DNA of 64,000 nt from Pseudomonas bharatica CSV86 (GCF_000319305.2 NZ_AMWJ02000002.1:744001-808000); one strand, 5' to 3'. Positions 11,002-19,886 are shown, counted from the stretch's first letter. A program made the numbers and translations. The notes: generated by a model from the letters alone, not told the origin.

Positions 11002-11158
11002 CGTGCCCTGCCTCTAATGTTGTAAATTTCCTACCAATCAACAGGAAAACCTCAATCTGTCATCCAGACTGCGGTATCCTGCCCCCGGCTTCACCGGAGC
11101 CGACGCGCTTTTTTGGCGTGAACTTCCCACCTACGACCACCTTGCGAGGAACGACGAG

Positions 11159-11290
11159 ATGCATGAAATCCCGAATCTTCCCTTCCCAAGCCTGAACCAA
11201 GTCGAGCAGAAGCCGGCCCCCATCAACGCTGAACCCGCGCAGTCGGCGGATCAGCAAGGCGACGAATCGCCGAGCGCCGACCAGGAATAA
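11159..11290 (+). CDS. Conserved-looking 43-aa small protein
   Basis: ATG 11159 follows GCGAGGAACGACG, a usable ribosome site. The peptide starts MHEIPNLPFPSLNQVEQKPA and continues with an acidic, glutamine- and alanine-rich hydrophilic tail ending SADQE. It has no signal peptide, membrane segment or cysteine. Codon use is G/C-ending like its neighbours. It stands alone between phhC and the convergent arfB, followed by a 36-bp palindrome. I cannot assign a function; a disordered small protein is the likeliest description. Confidence 0.6.
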   Translation: MHEIPNLPFPSLNQVEQKPAPINAEPAQSADQQGDESPSADQE

Positions 11291-11306
11291 CCGCGCACCA
11301 CAGGAC

Positions 11307-11342
11307 GTGTGGAAACCTCGGTCGATCGACCGGTTTTCACAC
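11307..11342 (+). terminator. Long palindrome after the 43-aa ORF
   Basis: GTGTGGAAACC pairs with GGTTTTCACAC around a TCGGTCGATCGACC centre that is itself self-complementary. It begins 17 bp after the small ORF stop. There is no strong T run after the stem, so it may be a terminator of modest strength or an RNA-stabilising hairpin. Confidence 0.5.
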
Positions 11343-11379
11343 GCTCAAGAACACCTCCCTCCTCTTCGCTGCATTCCCC

Positions 11380-11793
11380 TCAGTAATCGACCTTACCGCG
11401 CCCGGCCTTGATCGCGCCGCGTTTGCTCTTGCCGTCCAGACGACGGGTTTTCGAGCCGAGGGTGGGTTTGGTCGGGCGGCGTTTCTTTTCCACTTTCACC
11501 GCCGCCAGGATCAGTTCACGCAGACGCTCGAGGGCGTCGGCGCGGTTCTGTTCCTGGGTGCGGTATTGCTGGGCCTTGATGATGATCACGCCGTCGCGGG
11601 TGATGCGGCTGTCGCTGAGCTGGAGCAAGCGCTCCTTGTAGAACGGCGGCAGGGAGGAGGCCTGGCTGTCGAAGCGCAGGTGCACGGCGCTGGAAACCTT
11701 GTTGACGTTCTGCCCGCCGGCGCCCTGGGCGCGGATGGCGTTCAACTCGATTTCTTCGTCGGGGATGTGGACGCTGTTGGAGAGTTGGAGCAT
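11380..11793 (-). CDS. arfB: ArfB (YaeJ), ribosome-rescue peptidyl-tRNA hydrolase
   Basis: 137 aa. It frees ribosomes stalled on mRNAs without a stop codon by hydrolysing peptidyl-tRNA. The GGQ catalytic motif is in RAQGAGGQNVNKVSSAVHL, and the basic C-terminal tail (KKRRPTKPTLGSKTRRL...GKVDY) is the part that enters the empty mRNA channel in the E. coli protein. I use ATG 11791-11793 (MLQLSNSVHIPDEEI), the family start; the longer frame adds 18 unsupported residues. It is downstream of aroP, with a REP doublet between them. Confidence 0.93.
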   Translation of the reverse strand: MLQLSNSVHIPDEEIELNAIRAQGAGGQNVNKVSSAVHLRFDSQASSLPPFYKERLLQLSDSRITRDGVIIIKAQQYRTQEQNRADALERLRELILAAVKVEKKRRPTKPTLGSKTRRLDGKSKRGAIKAGRGKVDY

Positions 11794-11849
11794 TCGGAGG
11801 GGACCGGGTGGGAGATGCAAGCAGGATACCCGGTGTTGTCTGGACAATC

Positions 11850-11932
11850 ATCGCTGCGTTGCCGCGGTCCGACAAGCCAGCTCCCACAGGTTACTCGATC
11901 GCTGTGGGAGCTGGCTTGCCAGCGATTGCGGC
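11850..11932. repeat. REP doublet 3 (one variant arm)
   Basis: Inverted arms at the aroP 3' end. The left arm is the GTCCGACAAGCC variant, similar to doublet 1; the right arm is the common GGGAGCTGGCTTGCCAGCGA form. It ends one base before the aroP stop codon. Confidence 0.88.
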
Positions 11933-13348
11933 CTACTTGGTAGCGGGAGCTGCAACAGCTTCAGCCGTCATCCGCTTGCTCTTGAGCATGTAGCAGACCC
12001 ACATCACCCCGAGCCAGATCGGCATGGCATACACCGACACCTGGATCCCCGGAATCATCAGCATGATGCCAAGAATGAACACCACCCAGGCCAGGCAGAA
12101 GTAGTTGCCGAACGGATACCACAGTGCCTTGAACAGCGGTTTCTGGCCGGTACGGTCCAGGTGCTGGCGGAATTTCAGGTGCGAATAGCTGATCATCGCC
12201 CAGTTGATCACCAGGGTCGCGACCACCAGCGACATCAGCAGTTCCAGCGCATGCTGCGGGATGAAGTAGTTGAGCAGAACGGCCACCAGGGTCACCGCAG
12301 CCGACGCCAGGATCGAACGCACCGGCACGCCGCGCTTGTCGATCTTCGCCAGGCTGGCCGGTGCGTCGCCCTGCTCGGCCATGCCGTAGAGCATACGGGC
12401 GTTGCAGTAGGTGCCGCTGTTGTACACCGACAGCGCTGCGGTCAGTACCACGAAGTTGAGGATATGCGCCGCGACATTGCTGCCCAGCATCGAGAAGACC
12501 TGGACAAACGGGCTGCCGCTGTACGAACCGCCGGCCGCGTCGATATTGGCCACCAGGCTGTTCCACGGGGTCAGCGACAGCAGTACCACCAGCGCACCGA
12601 TGTAGAAGATCAGGATGCGGTAGATGACCTGGTTGATGGCTTTCGGGATCACGGTCTTCGGCTTGTCCGCTTCGGCCGCAGTGAAACCGAGCATTTCCAG
12701 GCCGCCAAAGGAGAACATGATGATCGCCAGGGCCATCACCAGCCCGCTGACACCATTAGGGAAGAAGCCACCGTGTTCCCACAGGTTGCTGACCGAGGCG
12801 TCCGGACCGCCGCTGCCGCTTACCAGCAGGTAGCTGCCCAGGCCGATCATGCCGACGATGGCCAGTACCTTGATGATGGCGAACCAGAACTCGGCCTCGC
12901 CGAACACCTTGACGTTGGCCAGGTTGATCGCGTTGATCAGGATGAAGAACGCCGCCGCCGACGCCCAGGTCGGAATCTCGGGCCACCAGTAGTGGATGTA
13001 CTTGCCGACCGCGGTCAGTTCCGACATCCCCACCAGGATGTACAGCATCCAGCAGTTCCAGCCCGACAGGAAACCGGCGAAACCGCCCCAGTACTTGTGG
13101 GCGAAATGGCTGAAGGAGCCGGCCACAGGCTCTTCGACGATCATCTCGCCGAGCTGGCGCATGATCATGAAGGCAATGAAGCCGCAAATGGCATAGCCGA
13201 GGATCATCGACGGCCCCGCCGACTTCATCACCCCGGCCGAACCGAGGAACAGGCCGGTACCGATGGCGCCACCGAGGGCTATCAGCTGGATATGGCGATT
13301 CTTCAGGCCGCGCTTGAGCTCACCTGAATGCGGAGTTGTTCCACTCAT
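11933..13348 (-). CDS. aroP: AroP-type aromatic amino acid permease
   Basis: 471 aa, APC-superfamily transporter with about 12 membrane segments. The N-terminus GLKNRHIQLIALGGAIGTGL, the GFIAFMIMRQLGEM segment and the YNSGTYCNARMLYGMAEQG segment closely follow E. coli AroP/PheP, so proton-coupled uptake of phenylalanine, tyrosine and tryptophan is likely. The start is ATG 13346-13348 (MSGTTPHSG) with AGGTG nine bases upstream; the frame can extend four residues to a GTG. It is monocistronic with a long leader. Its closeness to phhABC fits a role in aromatic amino acid use. Confidence 0.87.
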   Translation of the reverse strand: MSGTTPHSGELKRGLKNRHIQLIALGGAIGTGLFLGSAGVMKSAGPSMILGYAICGFIAFMIMRQLGEMIVEEPVAGSFSHFAHKYWGGFAGFLSGWNCWMLYILVGMSELTAVGKYIHYWWPEIPTWASAAAFFILINAINLANVKVFGEAEFWFAIIKVLAIVGMIGLGSYLLVSGSGGPDASVSNLWEHGGFFPNGVSGLVMALAIIMFSFGGLEMLGFTAAEADKPKTVIPKAINQVIYRILIFYIGALVVLLSLTPWNSLVANIDAAGGSYSGSPFVQVFSMLGSNVAAHILNFVVLTAALSVYNSGTYCNARMLYGMAEQGDAPASLAKIDKRGVPVRSILASAAVTLVAVLLNYFIPQHALELLMSLVVATLVINWAMISYSHLKFRQHLDRTGQKPLFKALWYPFGNYFCLAWVVFILGIMLMIPGIQVSVYAMPIWLGVMWVCYMLKSKRMTAEAVAAPATK

Positions 13349-13535
13349 GAACGAAGTCACCTGTTGTTTTTATCTGTGACGGGATCGGACCCGCCTCGCT
13401 CGTGGCGCGGCGGAATTGGCAAGGTGGTTACCTTGGGCCGGACGCGGCGGTTTCCGCGGACGAGCCCGGAAGATCAGCCTGGCGTCAGCCAGAATGCGCG
13501 GTACGCAGAAGGGTCACAGGTAAAACGCGGCGCCC

Positions 13536-13565
13536 TGTATACCCTTGCATTGACGCAGGGGTCAA
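13536..13565 (-). promoter_or_regulatory. Candidate sigma-70 promoter for aroP
   Basis: On the minus strand TTGACC (-35, 13565-13560), an 18-bp spacer and TATACA (-10, 13541-13536). It would start transcription near 13529, giving aroP a leader of about 180 nt. Confidence 0.45.
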
Positions 13566-13906
13566 CACGCCGCGTAACGTTTTGATAACGACACGTAGCG
13601 TTCCCGCGGGAGAGATGGAGCCTCGGGGAGTGAATGGCGTACATCGCGCCCTCCGTTTTTGTTCTGTTTCTGTCCCGCTCTGCGGCGGGTCAGGCACTTG
13701 GCTGTCGGCCACATCAAGCCCGGTTTTCGGGGGCTTGAGCAAGAGATTGACGTAAGCGTAAAGGGGATCGAGAGAGGCTTCCGGCAAGGAATGTTTACAG
13801 GCTTCGACGGAGGCGGGATTGGGTAAAGAAAGAGCCGATTGGCGTAAGGATTTTTTTACAAGGTGGTTCAAAATATTTCCAGGCACTGCCTGATGCAGTG
13901 CCTGCA

Positions 13907-13978
13907 AGGGCCCCATCGCTCGCAAGCCAGCTCCCACAACGATCCCTGTGGGAGCTGGCTTGCCAGCGATGGGGCCCT
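13907..13978. repeat. REP doublet 4
   Basis: Inverted arms AGGGCCCCATCGCTCGCAAG... and ...GCCAGCGATGGGGCCCT, a nearly perfect palindrome. It lies 27 bp beyond the rluB terminator on the rluB transcript side. Confidence 0.9.
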
Positions 13979-14004
13979 TATAGACACCACAAGACCTTTT
14001 GGCA

Positions 14005-14033
14005 CAAAAAAGCCAACCCGAAGGTTGGCTCTT
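14005..14033 (-). terminator. Intrinsic terminator of rluB
   Basis: On the minus strand AGCCAACC-TTCG-GGTTGGCT is followed by TTTTTT. It begins 17 bp after the rluB stop codon. Confidence 0.9.
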
Positions 14034-14049
14034 TGTACACCTGGGCCCC

Positions 14050-15111
14050 TTACTCGGACCGCGGCTTGCCGCGACCGGCCCCCGGCCCGGAACGCTTCGG
14101 CGCCCCCGCCGGCTTGCGCCGTACATCGCTCGGACGCTCGGCCACGGTGGTACGGCCCTTGCGCCCGCCCTCTTCACGCGGCTGTCGCGCCGGACGCTCA
14201 CCCGCAGGCGCTCCATCCTTGGCCGGACGCAGGGTGCGCACGCGCTCGCCACGGCCCACCGGCTTGCTGGATTTACGCTGCATGCGCTCCAGCTTGTCCT
14301 TGGTCTTGGCATTCATCGCCGGCATCGCTACCGGGGTCAGGCCCACTTCCGCCGCCAGGATGTCGATCTCGCCCTGGCTCATTTCGCGCCAGCGGCCCAT
14401 CGGCAGGTCGGAGTTGAGGAACACCGGGCCGAAACGCACGCGTTTCAGGCGGCTGACCACCAGGCCCTGGGATTCCCACAGGCGACGCACCTCACGGTTG
14501 CGGCCTTCCATTACCACGCAGTGATACCAGTGGTTGAAACCCTCACCGCCGGGCGCCACCTGGATGTCGGTGAAACGCGCCGGACCGTCCTCCAGCACCA
14601 CGCCTTCTTTCAGGCGGGCGATCATGTCGTCGTCGACCTCACCCCGCACACGCACGGCGTATTCGCGGTCCATCTCGAAGGACGGGTGCATCAGGCGGTT
14701 GGCCAGCTCACCGTCGGTGGTGAACAGCAGCAGGCCGGTGGTGTTGATGTCGAGGCGGCCGACGTTGATCCAGCGGCCCTCTTTAGGGCGCGGCAGGCGG
14801 TCGAACACGGTAGGGCGGCCTTCCGGGTCGTCGCGGGTGCAGATCTCGCCGTCGGGCTTGTTGTACATAATCACGCGACGCACGGACTCCGCGCTTTCTT
14901 CGCGCTTGATCAGGCGGCCGTCAACGGAAATCGCGTCGTGCAGGTCGACACGCTGGCCGAGGGTCGCGACCACGCCGTTGACCTTGATCCGGCCCTCGCC
15001 GATCCAGGCCTCGACATCGCGGCGCGAGCCGACGCCAATGCGTGCGAGTACTTTTTGCAGTTTTTCCCCGGCCGGACGTGGCGGGCTGTCTTGCAGGTCT
15101 TGTTCACTCAT
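14050..15111 (-). CDS. rluB: RluB, 23S rRNA pseudouridine synthase (U2605)
   Basis: 353 aa. An S4 RNA-binding domain (KLQKVLARIGVGSRRDVEAW) is followed by the RsuA/RluB catalytic domain; the catalytic aspartate is in GRLDINTTGLLLFTTDGELA, and RNREVRRLWE is a later family motif. The long Lys/Arg/Pro/Gly-rich tail (from about 270) is typical of Pseudomonas RluB. ATG 15109-15111 has GGGAGGTG upstream. It is the last gene of a leftward group after scpA-scpB, and ends at a terminator. Confidence 0.94.
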   Translation of the reverse strand: MSEQDLQDSPPRPAGEKLQKVLARIGVGSRRDVEAWIGEGRIKVNGVVATLGQRVDLHDAISVDGRLIKREESAESVRRVIMYNKPDGEICTRDDPEGRPTVFDRLPRPKEGRWINVGRLDINTTGLLLFTTDGELANRLMHPSFEMDREYAVRVRGEVDDDMIARLKEGVVLEDGPARFTDIQVAPGGEGFNHWYHCVVMEGRNREVRRLWESQGLVVSRLKRVRFGPVFLNSDLPMGRWREMSQGEIDILAAEVGLTPVAMPAMNAKTKDKLERMQRKSSKPVGRGERVRTLRPAKDGAPAGERPARQPREEGGRKGRTTVAERPSDVRRKPAGAPKRSGPGAGRGKPRSE

Positions 15112-15261
15112 CTGGGCACCTCCCGGTGTAAAAAGTCGAATCTGGGTTCCTGATGCTGCGAGCACCAAAAAGGCCGCGAATCATACGCTGATCGTGGCGC
15201 AAACGCATCAGAGAGTAGACCGATATCGCGTTGCACGCTGGGCTTTGCGCCCGGCGGCGGT

Positions 15262-16050
15262 TCAGTTCCTCGGTTCTTCAGGCTCGGCCTCGGCCGGCTG
15301 CTCTTCGTCGCCGGCTTGCGGGAGATCGCGCAGCAGGTCGTCGAAGTCGGTTTTCAACCCCTCTTCCATGGCGTCCAGCTCCACCAGCAGCGAGCGGAAA
15401 CTGGTTTCCTCCGCCGGCGGCTGCTCGTCCGGGTCGGCGCTGGCGTCAGCGAGCGCCTGCAGATGGGCCGGAACCGGCAAATCGTCGAGGTCGACCGGCG
15501 GCATGGGCGACGGCTCCATCTCGCGCAGCTCGGCCAGCGGTGGCAGTTCGTCGAGGCTTTTCAGGTTGAAGTGGTCGAGGAAGGCCTTGGTGGTGGCGAA
15601 CATCGCCGGGCGCCCGGGCACCTCGCGGTAGCCGACGATACGCACCCACTCGCGTTCGAGCAGGGTCTTGATGATATTGCTGTTGACCGCCACGCCGCGC
15701 ACATCCTCGATCTCGCCACGGGTGATGGGCTGGCGGTAGGCGATCAGTGCCAGGGTTTCCAGCAAGGCGCGGGAATAGCGCTGCGGACGTTCTTCCCACA
15801 GGCGGCCGACCCAGGGCGCGTAGTCTTCGCGGATCTGCAGGCGATAACCGGAGGCCACTTCCTTGAGTTCGAAGGCCCGGCCTTCGCAGGACTCGCGCAG
15901 CAGCTCCAGGGCTTCCTTGAACACTTCGGGCTCGGGACGCTCGGCTTCTTCGAACAGCTCGAACAGGCGATCCAGGGATTGCGCCTTGCCGGAAGCCAGC
16001 AGGAAGGCTTCCAGCAACGGCGCCAGGTCGTGGGGGTCAGTCAGGTTCAT
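15262..16050 (-). CDS. scpB: ScpB, segregation and condensation protein B
   Basis: 262 aa. It has tandem winged-helix domains characteristic of ScpB: LLAPFLLASGKAQSLDRL-like first helix, YSRALLETLALIAYRQPITR and the conserved turn GVAVNSNIIKTLLEREWV. The C-terminal third is acidic and probably disordered (many E, D, P). It dimerises and binds ScpA and SMC-type ATPase in chromosome organisation. It follows scpA by 15 bp, so the two are cotranscribed. Confidence 0.94.
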   Translation of the reverse strand: MNLTDPHDLAPLLEAFLLASGKAQSLDRLFELFEEAERPEPEVFKEALELLRESCEGRAFELKEVASGYRLQIREDYAPWVGRLWEERPQRYSRALLETLALIAYRQPITRGEIEDVRGVAVNSNIIKTLLEREWVRIVGYREVPGRPAMFATTKAFLDHFNLKSLDELPPLAELREMEPSPMPPVDLDDLPVPAHLQALADASADPDEQPPAEETSFRSLLVELDAMEEGLKTDFDDLLRDLPQAGDEEQPAEAEPEEPRN

Positions 16051-16065
16051 TGGGATGCTCGTGGA

Positions 16066-16896
16066 TTACTCTGCCCGGGCCCGGACATGGATCGGCGCAA
16101 AGGGCTCATTCTGCACCAGTTCGACCAATTGTTCCTTGACCAGCTCGAGAATCGCCATGAAGGTCACCACTACGCCAAGCTTGCCCTCCTCGGCCTTGAA
16201 CAGCTCGCCGAAGGCAACGAAGCCGGCGCCGCGCAAGCGCTCCAGCACTTCGCTCATGCGCTCGCGGGTGGACAGCGCTTCGCGGCTGACCTGATGGCTT
16301 TCGAACAGGTCGCTGCGCCGCAGCACCTCGGCCATGGACATCAGCACTTCTTCGATGATCACATCCGGCAACAACTTGCGCGCCTTGGCCTGCGGAGCCT
16401 CCAGTTGCGGCACCAGCACATCGCGACCAACCCGCGCAAGCTGGTCGATATCCTCGGCAGCGGCCTTGAAACGCTCGTACTCCTGAAGGCGGCGGATCAG
16501 CTCGGCGCGAGGATCGTCCTCTTCCTCCTCGGCGGTCTCGGCCCGTGGCAGCAACATGCGGGACTTGATCTCGGCGAGCATGGCCGCCATCACCAGGTAT
16601 TCGGCGGCCAGCTCAAGGCGCACGATCTTCATCAGCTCGACGTAGCCCATGTACTGGCGGGTGATTTCCGCCACCGGGATATCGAGGATATCCACGTTCT
16701 GCTTGCGTATCAGGTAGAGCAGCAGGTCCAGCGGGCCCTCGAAGGCTTCGAGGAAGACCTCCAGGGCATCCGGCGGGATGTACAGGTCCACCGGCATTTC
16801 GGTCAGGGCCTGGCCATAGACCATCACCAGCGGCAGTTCCTGCTGGGCACCGGCCTGGGGATCGAGCGGCGCCTCGACGGTTTCGACCGCGCTCAC
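16066..16896 (-). CDS. scpA: ScpA, segregation and condensation protein A
   Basis: 276 aa kleisin. The N-terminal SMC-head-binding segment contains FEGPLDLLLYLIRKQNVDIL, followed by AEYLVMAAMLAEIKSRMLLP, and a C-terminal winged helix. The start is GTG 16894-16896, overlapping the upstream gene's stop as GTGA, so translation is coupled to it. With ScpB it forms the kleisin complex of a bacterial SMC condensin; no smc gene is in the window. Confidence 0.93.
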   Translation of the reverse strand: MSAVETVEAPLDPQAGAQQELPLVMVYGQALTEMPVDLYIPPDALEVFLEAFEGPLDLLLYLIRKQNVDILDIPVAEITRQYMGYVELMKIVRLELAAEYLVMAAMLAEIKSRMLLPRAETAEEEEDDPRAELIRRLQEYERFKAAAEDIDQLARVGRDVLVPQLEAPQAKARKLLPDVIIEEVLMSMAEVLRRSDLFESHQVSREALSTRERMSEVLERLRGAGFVAFGELFKAEEGKLGVVVTFMAILELVKEQLVELVQNEPFAPIHVRARAE

Positions 16897-17522
16897 GCTT
16901 CGACCATGAACGGGGTCGGGTCGCCGCAGCCGACCCGCACCACTTCAGGCTCGCCGTCGGCCAGGTTGATCACCGTGGAAGCCTTGAGGTCGCCGTAGCC
17001 GCCGTCGATGATGAGGTCGACGTGATGTTCGAGGCGCTGACGCATCTCGTAGGGGTCGGTCATCACTTCCTCATCACCGGGCAGGATCAGGCTCACGCTC
17101 ATCAGCGGCTCGCCCAGTTCCTCCAGCAACGCGAGGGTGATTGGATGCCTGGGTACGCGCAGACCGATGGTCCGGCGCTTCTCGTGCAGGAGCAGGCGCG
17201 GCACTTCGCGGGTGCCGTTGAGGATGAAGGTGTACGGGCCCGGCACATGGGCCTTGAGCAGGCGAAACAGCCCGGTATCGATTTTGGCGAACAGCCCCAT
17301 TTGCGACAGGTCGCAGCAGATCAGGGTGAAGTTGTGGTTTTTGTCCAGCTGGCGCAGGCGGCGCACCCGGTCGATGGCGCCCTTGTCGCCGATCTGGCAA
17401 CCCATGGCATAGGACGAGTCGGTGGGAAATACCACCACCCCGCCCTTGCGGATGATCTCCACCGCCTGCTTGATCAGGCGCGGCTGTGGATTCTCCGGGT
17501 GTATCTGGAAAAATTGACTCAC
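16893..17522 (-). CDS. YciO/Sua5-family threonylcarbamoyl-AMP synthase-like protein
   Basis: 209 aa. The YrdC/Sua5/YciO fold is shown by GGVVVFPTDSSYAMGCQIGD, RRLRQLDKNHNFTLICCDLS and PGPYTFILNGTREVPR. Family members bind double-stranded RNA or make threonylcarbamoyl-adenylate for tRNA t6A; for YciO-type paralogs the true role is uncertain. I chose GTG 17520-17522 (VSQFFQIHPENPQ) with GGAAG upstream; longer starts would overlap the preceding PHP gene. It sits between that gene and scpA with a 4-bp overlap with scpA. Confidence 0.88.
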   Translation of the reverse strand: MSQFFQIHPENPQPRLIKQAVEIIRKGGVVVFPTDSSYAMGCQIGDKGAIDRVRRLRQLDKNHNFTLICCDLSQMGLFAKIDTGLFRLLKAHVPGPYTFILNGTREVPRLLLHEKRRTIGLRVPRHPITLALLEELGEPLMSVSLILPGDEEVMTDPYEMRQRLEHHVDLIIDGGYGDLKASTVINLADGEPEVVRVGCGDPTPFMVEA

Positions 17523-17535
17523 GTTGTCTTCCTGT

Positions 17536-18398
17536 TCAGGCGTCCGCGGATGGCTGCTCATGTTTGAATCGACGCCACAGAGGTGGCAGATCCTCCGGCA
17601 AGGGCCGGTAGACACCGATTTCCGACCAGGTGCCCGGGCCATGGAAGTCGCTGCCGGCACTGGCCAGCAGACCGAACTCGCGGGTCAGGATGGACAAGGT
17701 GCCGACCTGTTCCGCCGGCTGCATACCGTTGACCACCTCCAGAGCCTGGCCCCCGCTTGAATATAGTCGGCAATCAGGCGGCGGCGCTTGCTGCGGGTAA
17801 GATCGTAATGCATCGGATGGGCCAGGCTGACCCAGGCTCCGGACTGGCGCAGGGTCTCGACGGTGTCGTCGAGGGTCGGCCAGTGCAGCTTGACGTCCCC
17901 CAGCTTGCCGGCACCGAGCCATTTGCGGAAGGCCTCGGCGCGGTCCTTGACATGCCCGGCGCTGACCAGGAAATCGGCGAAATGCGGACGGGCCGGCGCG
18001 TTGCCGCTGTCGCCCAACGCCTGCTGGAGCGCCCGCGCGCCTTCCAGCGCACCGGGCATGCCCTTGGCCGCCAGGCGCCGGGAGATCTCTTCGGCACGCA
18101 GCCAGCGACCGCGGTGCAACGACTCCACCGCCTCGAGCAAGGGCGGCGCGTCCAGCGGGAAGCCGTAGCCCAGCACATGGATGGTGATGCCCGACCAGGT
18201 GCACGACAACTCGACCCCGCTGACCCACTGCATGCCGCGCTCGTGCATGGCCTGGCGGGCTTCGGGCTGGCCTTCGAGGGTGTCATGGTCGGTGAGCGCC
18301 ATCACCCGCACACCCTGCTCGTAAGCGCGTGCGACCAGTTCGGTGGGGGTCAGCGAGCCGTCCGACGCGGTGCTGTGGCAGTGCAGATCAACATTCAT
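17536..18398 (-). CDS. PHP-domain phosphoesterase (RnmAM/YciV-TrpH type), frameshifted
   Basis: Starts at ATG 18396-18398 with MNVDLHCHSTASDGSLTP, whose HxH and later DHDT and GVELS motifs are PHP metal ligands. Members hydrolyse 3',5'-nucleotide bisphosphates and trim RNA 5' ends. After LIADYIQAG the frame is lost; the next frame supplies the rest (QALEVVNG...SAGSDFHGPG...RRFKHEQPSADA), including the last metal-binding SDFH motif. Adding one G to the five-G run at 17750-17754 (minus strand) restores a 287-aa protein of normal length. This is one of seven such single-base deletions here and is probably a sequence error. Divergent from yciB. Confidence 0.88.
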
Positions 18399-18465
18399 GG
18401 GGTGACGCTTTTCCTCTCATTGAGGTTTGTTATTATGCCGGGACATCCCGCTCCTGGCTGCCACT

Positions 18466-19062
18466 GTGAAACAATTCATCGATTTCATCCCGCTGTTGCT
18501 GTTTTTCATCGTCTACAAGACCGAACCGCGACTGGTCGAGTTCGCCGGCCAGCACTTCGAGCTGGGGGGTATCTACAGCGCCACGGCCGTGCTGATCATC
18601 AGCTCGCTGGTGGTCTACGGCGCCCTGTTCATTCGCCAGCGCCGCCTGGAAAAAGGCCAGTTGCTGACCCTGGTGGCCTGCCTGGTGTTCGGCGGCCTGA
18701 CCCTGGCCTTCCATAGCGAGACCTTCCTCAAGTGGAAGGCGCCAGTGGTCAACTGGCTGTTCGCCCTGGCCTTCCTCGGCAGTCACTTCATCGGTGACAA
18801 GGTGCTGATCAAGCGCATCATGGGCCACGCCCTGACCCTGCCGGACGCCGTGTGGAACCGTCTCAACCTGGCCTGGATCGCCTTCTTCCTGTTCTGTGGC
18901 GCGGCCAACCTGTTCGTCGCCTTCACCTTCCAGGACTACTGGGTCGACTTCAAGGTCTTCGGCAGCCTGGGCATGACCGTGCTGTTCCTGGTCGCCCAGG
19001 GTATCTACCTGTCCCGACACCTGCACGACAGCGATCCCACCACTCCCAAACCCGAGGAATGA
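18466..19062 (+). CDS. yciB: YciB, inner-membrane septation protein A
   Basis: 198 aa with about five membrane segments; family motifs [17 protein letters not shown] and the [20 protein letters not shown] and [14 protein letters not shown] segments identify YciB (formerly IspZ/septation protein A). It acts in cell-envelope maintenance and division. I use GTG 18466 (VKQFIDF), which matches the family N-terminus; the open frame extends 13 residues further without support. It is the first gene of a rightward group, one base ahead of yciI. Confidence 0.93.
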   Translation: MKQFIDFIPLLLFFIVYKTEPRLVEFAGQHFELGGIYSATAVLIISSLVVYGALFIRQRRLEKGQLLTLVACLVFGGLTLAFHSETFLKWKAPVVNWLFALAFLGSHFIGDKVLIKRIMGHALTLPDAVWNRLNLAWIAFFLFCGAANLFVAFTFQDYWVDFKVFGSLGMTVLFLVAQGIYLSRHLHDSDPTTPKPEE

Positions 19063-19063
19063 C

Positions 19064-19363
19064 ATGCTCTACGCCATCATCGCCACCGACGTCGCCAACT
19101 CCCTGGACGCCCGCCTGGCCGCGCGCCCGGCGCACCTTGAGCGCCTGCAGCAACTGAAGGCCGAGGGGCGTATCGTCCTCGCCGGCCCGCACCCGGCCAT
19201 CGACAGCAACGACCCGGGCGCCGCCGGTTTCAGCGGCAGCCTGATCGTCGCCGAATTCACTTCCCTGGAAGCCGCCAAGGCCTGGGCCGAGGCCGATCCG
19301 TTCGTGGCCGCCGGCGTCTACGCCAACGTCATCGTCAAGCCGTTCAAGCAAGTCCTGCCGTGA
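19064..19363 (+). CDS. yciI: YciI family protein
   Basis: 99 aa YCII-domain (dimeric ferredoxin-like) protein. It has [40 protein letters not shown] with the conserved histidine, and a conserved aspartate in [13 protein letters not shown]. The biochemical function is unproven; some homologs have a weak dehydrochlorinase-like or sensory role. It lies one base after the yciB stop, the usual Pseudomonas/E. coli pairing. Confidence 0.92.
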   Translation: MLYAIIATDVANSLDARLAARPAHLERLQQLKAEGRIVLAGPHPAIDSNDPGAAGFSGSLIVAEFTSLEAAKAWAEADPFVAAGVYANVIVKPFKQVLP

Positions 19364-19486
19364 CGGGTGCGACGCGCCGCCCGGCGGCGGTGCGTCGTCG
19401 ACGCTTTAAATCTTCCCTGTTGCTCATTATTCTCATCGCCCTGCCGACAACGTCCTGAACATTCGTCTTGAATTACAGGAGTCATG

Positions 19487-19879
19487 ATGCGTCAAGGTCC
19501 GTTGTCCCTGCTGCTGTGCCTGTCATTGCTGAGCCCGCTCGCCCAGGCCGAAGAGTCCACGCCGTTGTCACTGAGTGCCGGCAGCCAGATCACCGAATTG
19601 CAGCAGCGCCTGCAGGACAGCGAACGCCAGCGCGAGGCCCTGGCCCAGCAACTGCACAGCGCCGACAACGAACGCGAAAGCGCCCAGCTGGCGCGCCTGC
19701 GCCAGGAAAACCAGCGCCTGAAGCTGGCGCTCAAGGAAGCCCAGGCCAGCATCGCCCCGCGCCTGCTGACCGAACAGCAGCAATGGTTCGTGACCGGCGG
19801 CGCAGTGGCCCTGATCGCCGTGCTTTGCGGTATCTTTGCCAGCGGCAGCCACAGACGGCGCAAGCAATGGTTGAACTGA
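19487..19879 (+). CDS. Small membrane-anchored coiled-coil protein
   Basis: About 130 aa. A signal peptide (MRQGPLSLLLCLSLLSPLAQA) is followed by a long glutamine/leucine-rich coiled coil (about 30-85), one C-terminal membrane helix (FVTGGAVALIAVLCGIFAS) and a basic tail HRRRKQWLN. This layout resembles the SH3-plus-anchor (TIGR04211) proteins without the SH3 part. Two adjacent ATG codons exist (19484, 19487); AGGAG sits too close to the first, so I favour the second. It ends 7 bp before the response regulator. Function unknown; perhaps an envelope sensor accessory. Confidence 0.7.
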   Translation: MRQGPLSLLLCLSLLSPLAQAEESTPLSLSAGSQITELQQRLQDSERQREALAQQLHSADNERESAQLARLRQENQRLKLALKEAQASIAPRLLTEQQQWFVTGGAVALIAVLCGIFASGSHRRRKQWLN

Positions 19880-19886
19880 GTAAGAC

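Larger units (their letters stand above)
13349..14049. other. Intergenic region between aroP and rluB
   Basis: 701 bp holding the candidate aroP promoter, several hairpins, REP doublet 4 and the rluB terminator. Hairpins include TCAAGCCC/GGGGCTTGA (about 13716-13740) and AGGCACTGC/GCAGTGCCT (13881-13903). Long open frames exist on both strands, but they have no ribosome site, no recognisable domain and run through the REP, so I treat them as chance. The aroP leader may be structured RNA. Confidence 0.55.

Noticed and set aside
11699-13327. 542-codon open frame antisense to aroP
   Set aside because: Shadow of the permease gene; no start signal, low-complexity histidine/glutamine-rich peptide.
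13881-13903. Perfect hairpin AGGCACTGC/GCAGTGCCT as a terminator
   Set aside because: No T run follows on either strand, so I mention it only as a structure in the intergenic region.
13485-14312. 275-codon frame across the aroP-rluB gap
   Set aside because: It runs through a REP doublet, the rluB terminator and into rluB; no ribosome site or domain.
17685-18398. Short PHP protein ending RLWRWSTVCSRRNRSAPCPS
   Set aside because: The tail is an out-of-frame reading; the proper family C-terminus is in the adjacent frame after one missing base.
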